The notes below the pieces were generated by a model. It made no database searches. It was not told the DNA's origin and worked only from the letters and a program-made list of their open reading frames with translations. Shown here piece after piece: positions 63,669 to 64,000 of a DNA stretch of 64,000 nt. The DNA is from Candidatus Dechloromonas phosphoritropha (GTDB lineage Bacteria; Pseudomonadota; Gammaproteobacteria; Burkholderiales; Rhodocyclaceae). The stretch spans positions 434,001 through 498,000 of the forward strand of contig JADKGN010000001.1 in assembly GCA_016722705.1 (NCBI GenBank), written 5' to 3'. Within the stretch, counting starts at the first letter, position 1; each line of letters starts with the position of its first letter. The position numbers and the translations under genes are program-made.

Positions 63669-64000
63669 CTATCCGGCCTTACTTTCGACCTTGCCGAACG
63701 TCTCGACGAAGATAAGCAATCATTGGACAGCAAGCTTATTGAAGCTAAGTACGAGAAAAAACCCGACCATATGTTTGCCCGCCAGAACGACGAACTCAAG
63801 GGCATCATCAACGCCGGGCACACCCCCGCCAGTGCCTATGTCGGTCGCGTCGTTAAAGTGGGCGATGAACTTCTCCCCAAAAAGTTCACCGTGTGGTGTG
63901 CGAATGCGCTGGCCGGAATCGGTCTCGAAAAGCACCTCCCCGACTCGACAATCAGTCGCGGCCTTGGTATCGATATGCGCCGCAAGTTGCCCGGCGAGCG
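63669..64000 (+). pseudogene. DUF3631-type phage/plasmid primase-helicase fragment (runs off the window)
   Basis: An open frame without a start codon reads RQNDELKGIINAGHTPASAY, then FTVWCANALAGIG and DMRRKLPGER. This is the DUF3631 pattern (E-L-I-N-GHTR-SA-V-R, WG-KAIAGIG, RRK-PGE), a helicase-like domain of phage and ICE primase proteins. The upstream part has been replaced by the IS91/recombinase chimera. It may continue intact beyond the window. Confidence 0.65.

Overview
The window looks like chromosomal DNA of a GC-rich betaproteobacterium, most likely of the Rhodocyclales (Dechloromonas/Azonexus/Accumulibacter-like). The evidence is the betaproteobacterial order aroA-cmk, rpsA, ihfB, lapA, lapB, rfaE1, hldD, cysM, ppa, nadE, glnB, together with a PEP-CTERM protein and strongly G/C-ending codons. 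This taxonomic reading is inference; no 16S gene is present.

Layout. (1) 1-11703, minus strand: a dense housekeeping block for nitrogen signalling (glnB), NAD synthesis, pyrophosphatase, cysteine synthesis, LPS heptose synthesis, LPS-assembly control (lapAB), IHF-beta, ribosomal S1 and a fused aroA-cmk. Many genes overlap by a few bases and two clear intrinsic terminators separate transcription units. (2) 11.8-20.5 kb: a Uma2 gene, a four-gene surface-polysaccharide cluster (GT2, epimerase, sugar-phosphate transferase, FlaA1/WbpM-like dehydratase) with overlapping reading frames, a fragment of a nucleotide-modification-associated (Nmad3-like) gene, htpG with a textbook sigma-32 promoter, and a stand-alone condensation/acyltransferase protein. 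(3) 20.7-27.0 kb, plus strand: a type I restriction-modification operon hsdR-hsdM-hsdS with an RHH/PIN (VapBC-like) toxin-antitoxin pair nested between hsdM and hsdS. (4) 27.1-34.6 kb: Mth938-like protein, pcm, two aldo/keto reductases, a transporter, a DUF2914 membrane protein and an AsmA-like protein.

(5) 34.7-54.7 kb is an accessory region anchored on a tRNA-Asn gene. The 3' part of the tRNA, its terminator and the adjacent DUF465 gene occur twice as a direct repeat (34735 and 49777). A second, about 260-bp direct repeat with a conserved hairpin closes each unit (36241 and 54467). Between and inside these units are membrane proteins, a damaged tripartite-type secretion/efflux set (DUF3302, HlyD-like with an in-frame amber codon, TolC/NodT-like), a frameshifted large lipoprotein, phage-primase debris and at least six insertion sequences (IS4-type remnant, deleted IS256, IS630, IS3, Tn5/IS50-like, IS1595). 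Several IS ends and target duplications can be read exactly.

(6) 55-64 kb: a PEP-CTERM protein, a truncated AhpD/CMD-type gene, and a cstA-ybdD carbon-starvation/pyruvate-type transporter locus lying between two directly repeated, differently damaged IS630-type copies. Then comes a chimeric ORF joining an IS91-type HUH transposase to the first part of a tyrosine recombinase, and finally a DUF3631-type phage/plasmid helicase fragment running off the window.

The least ordinary items are the paired tRNA-Asn/DUF465 ... repeat-B units, the IS91-tyrosine recombinase fusion, and several precise lesions (amber codon in the HlyD-like gene, single-base frameshifts) that could be either real decay or assembly errors. 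No CRISPR array was seen.
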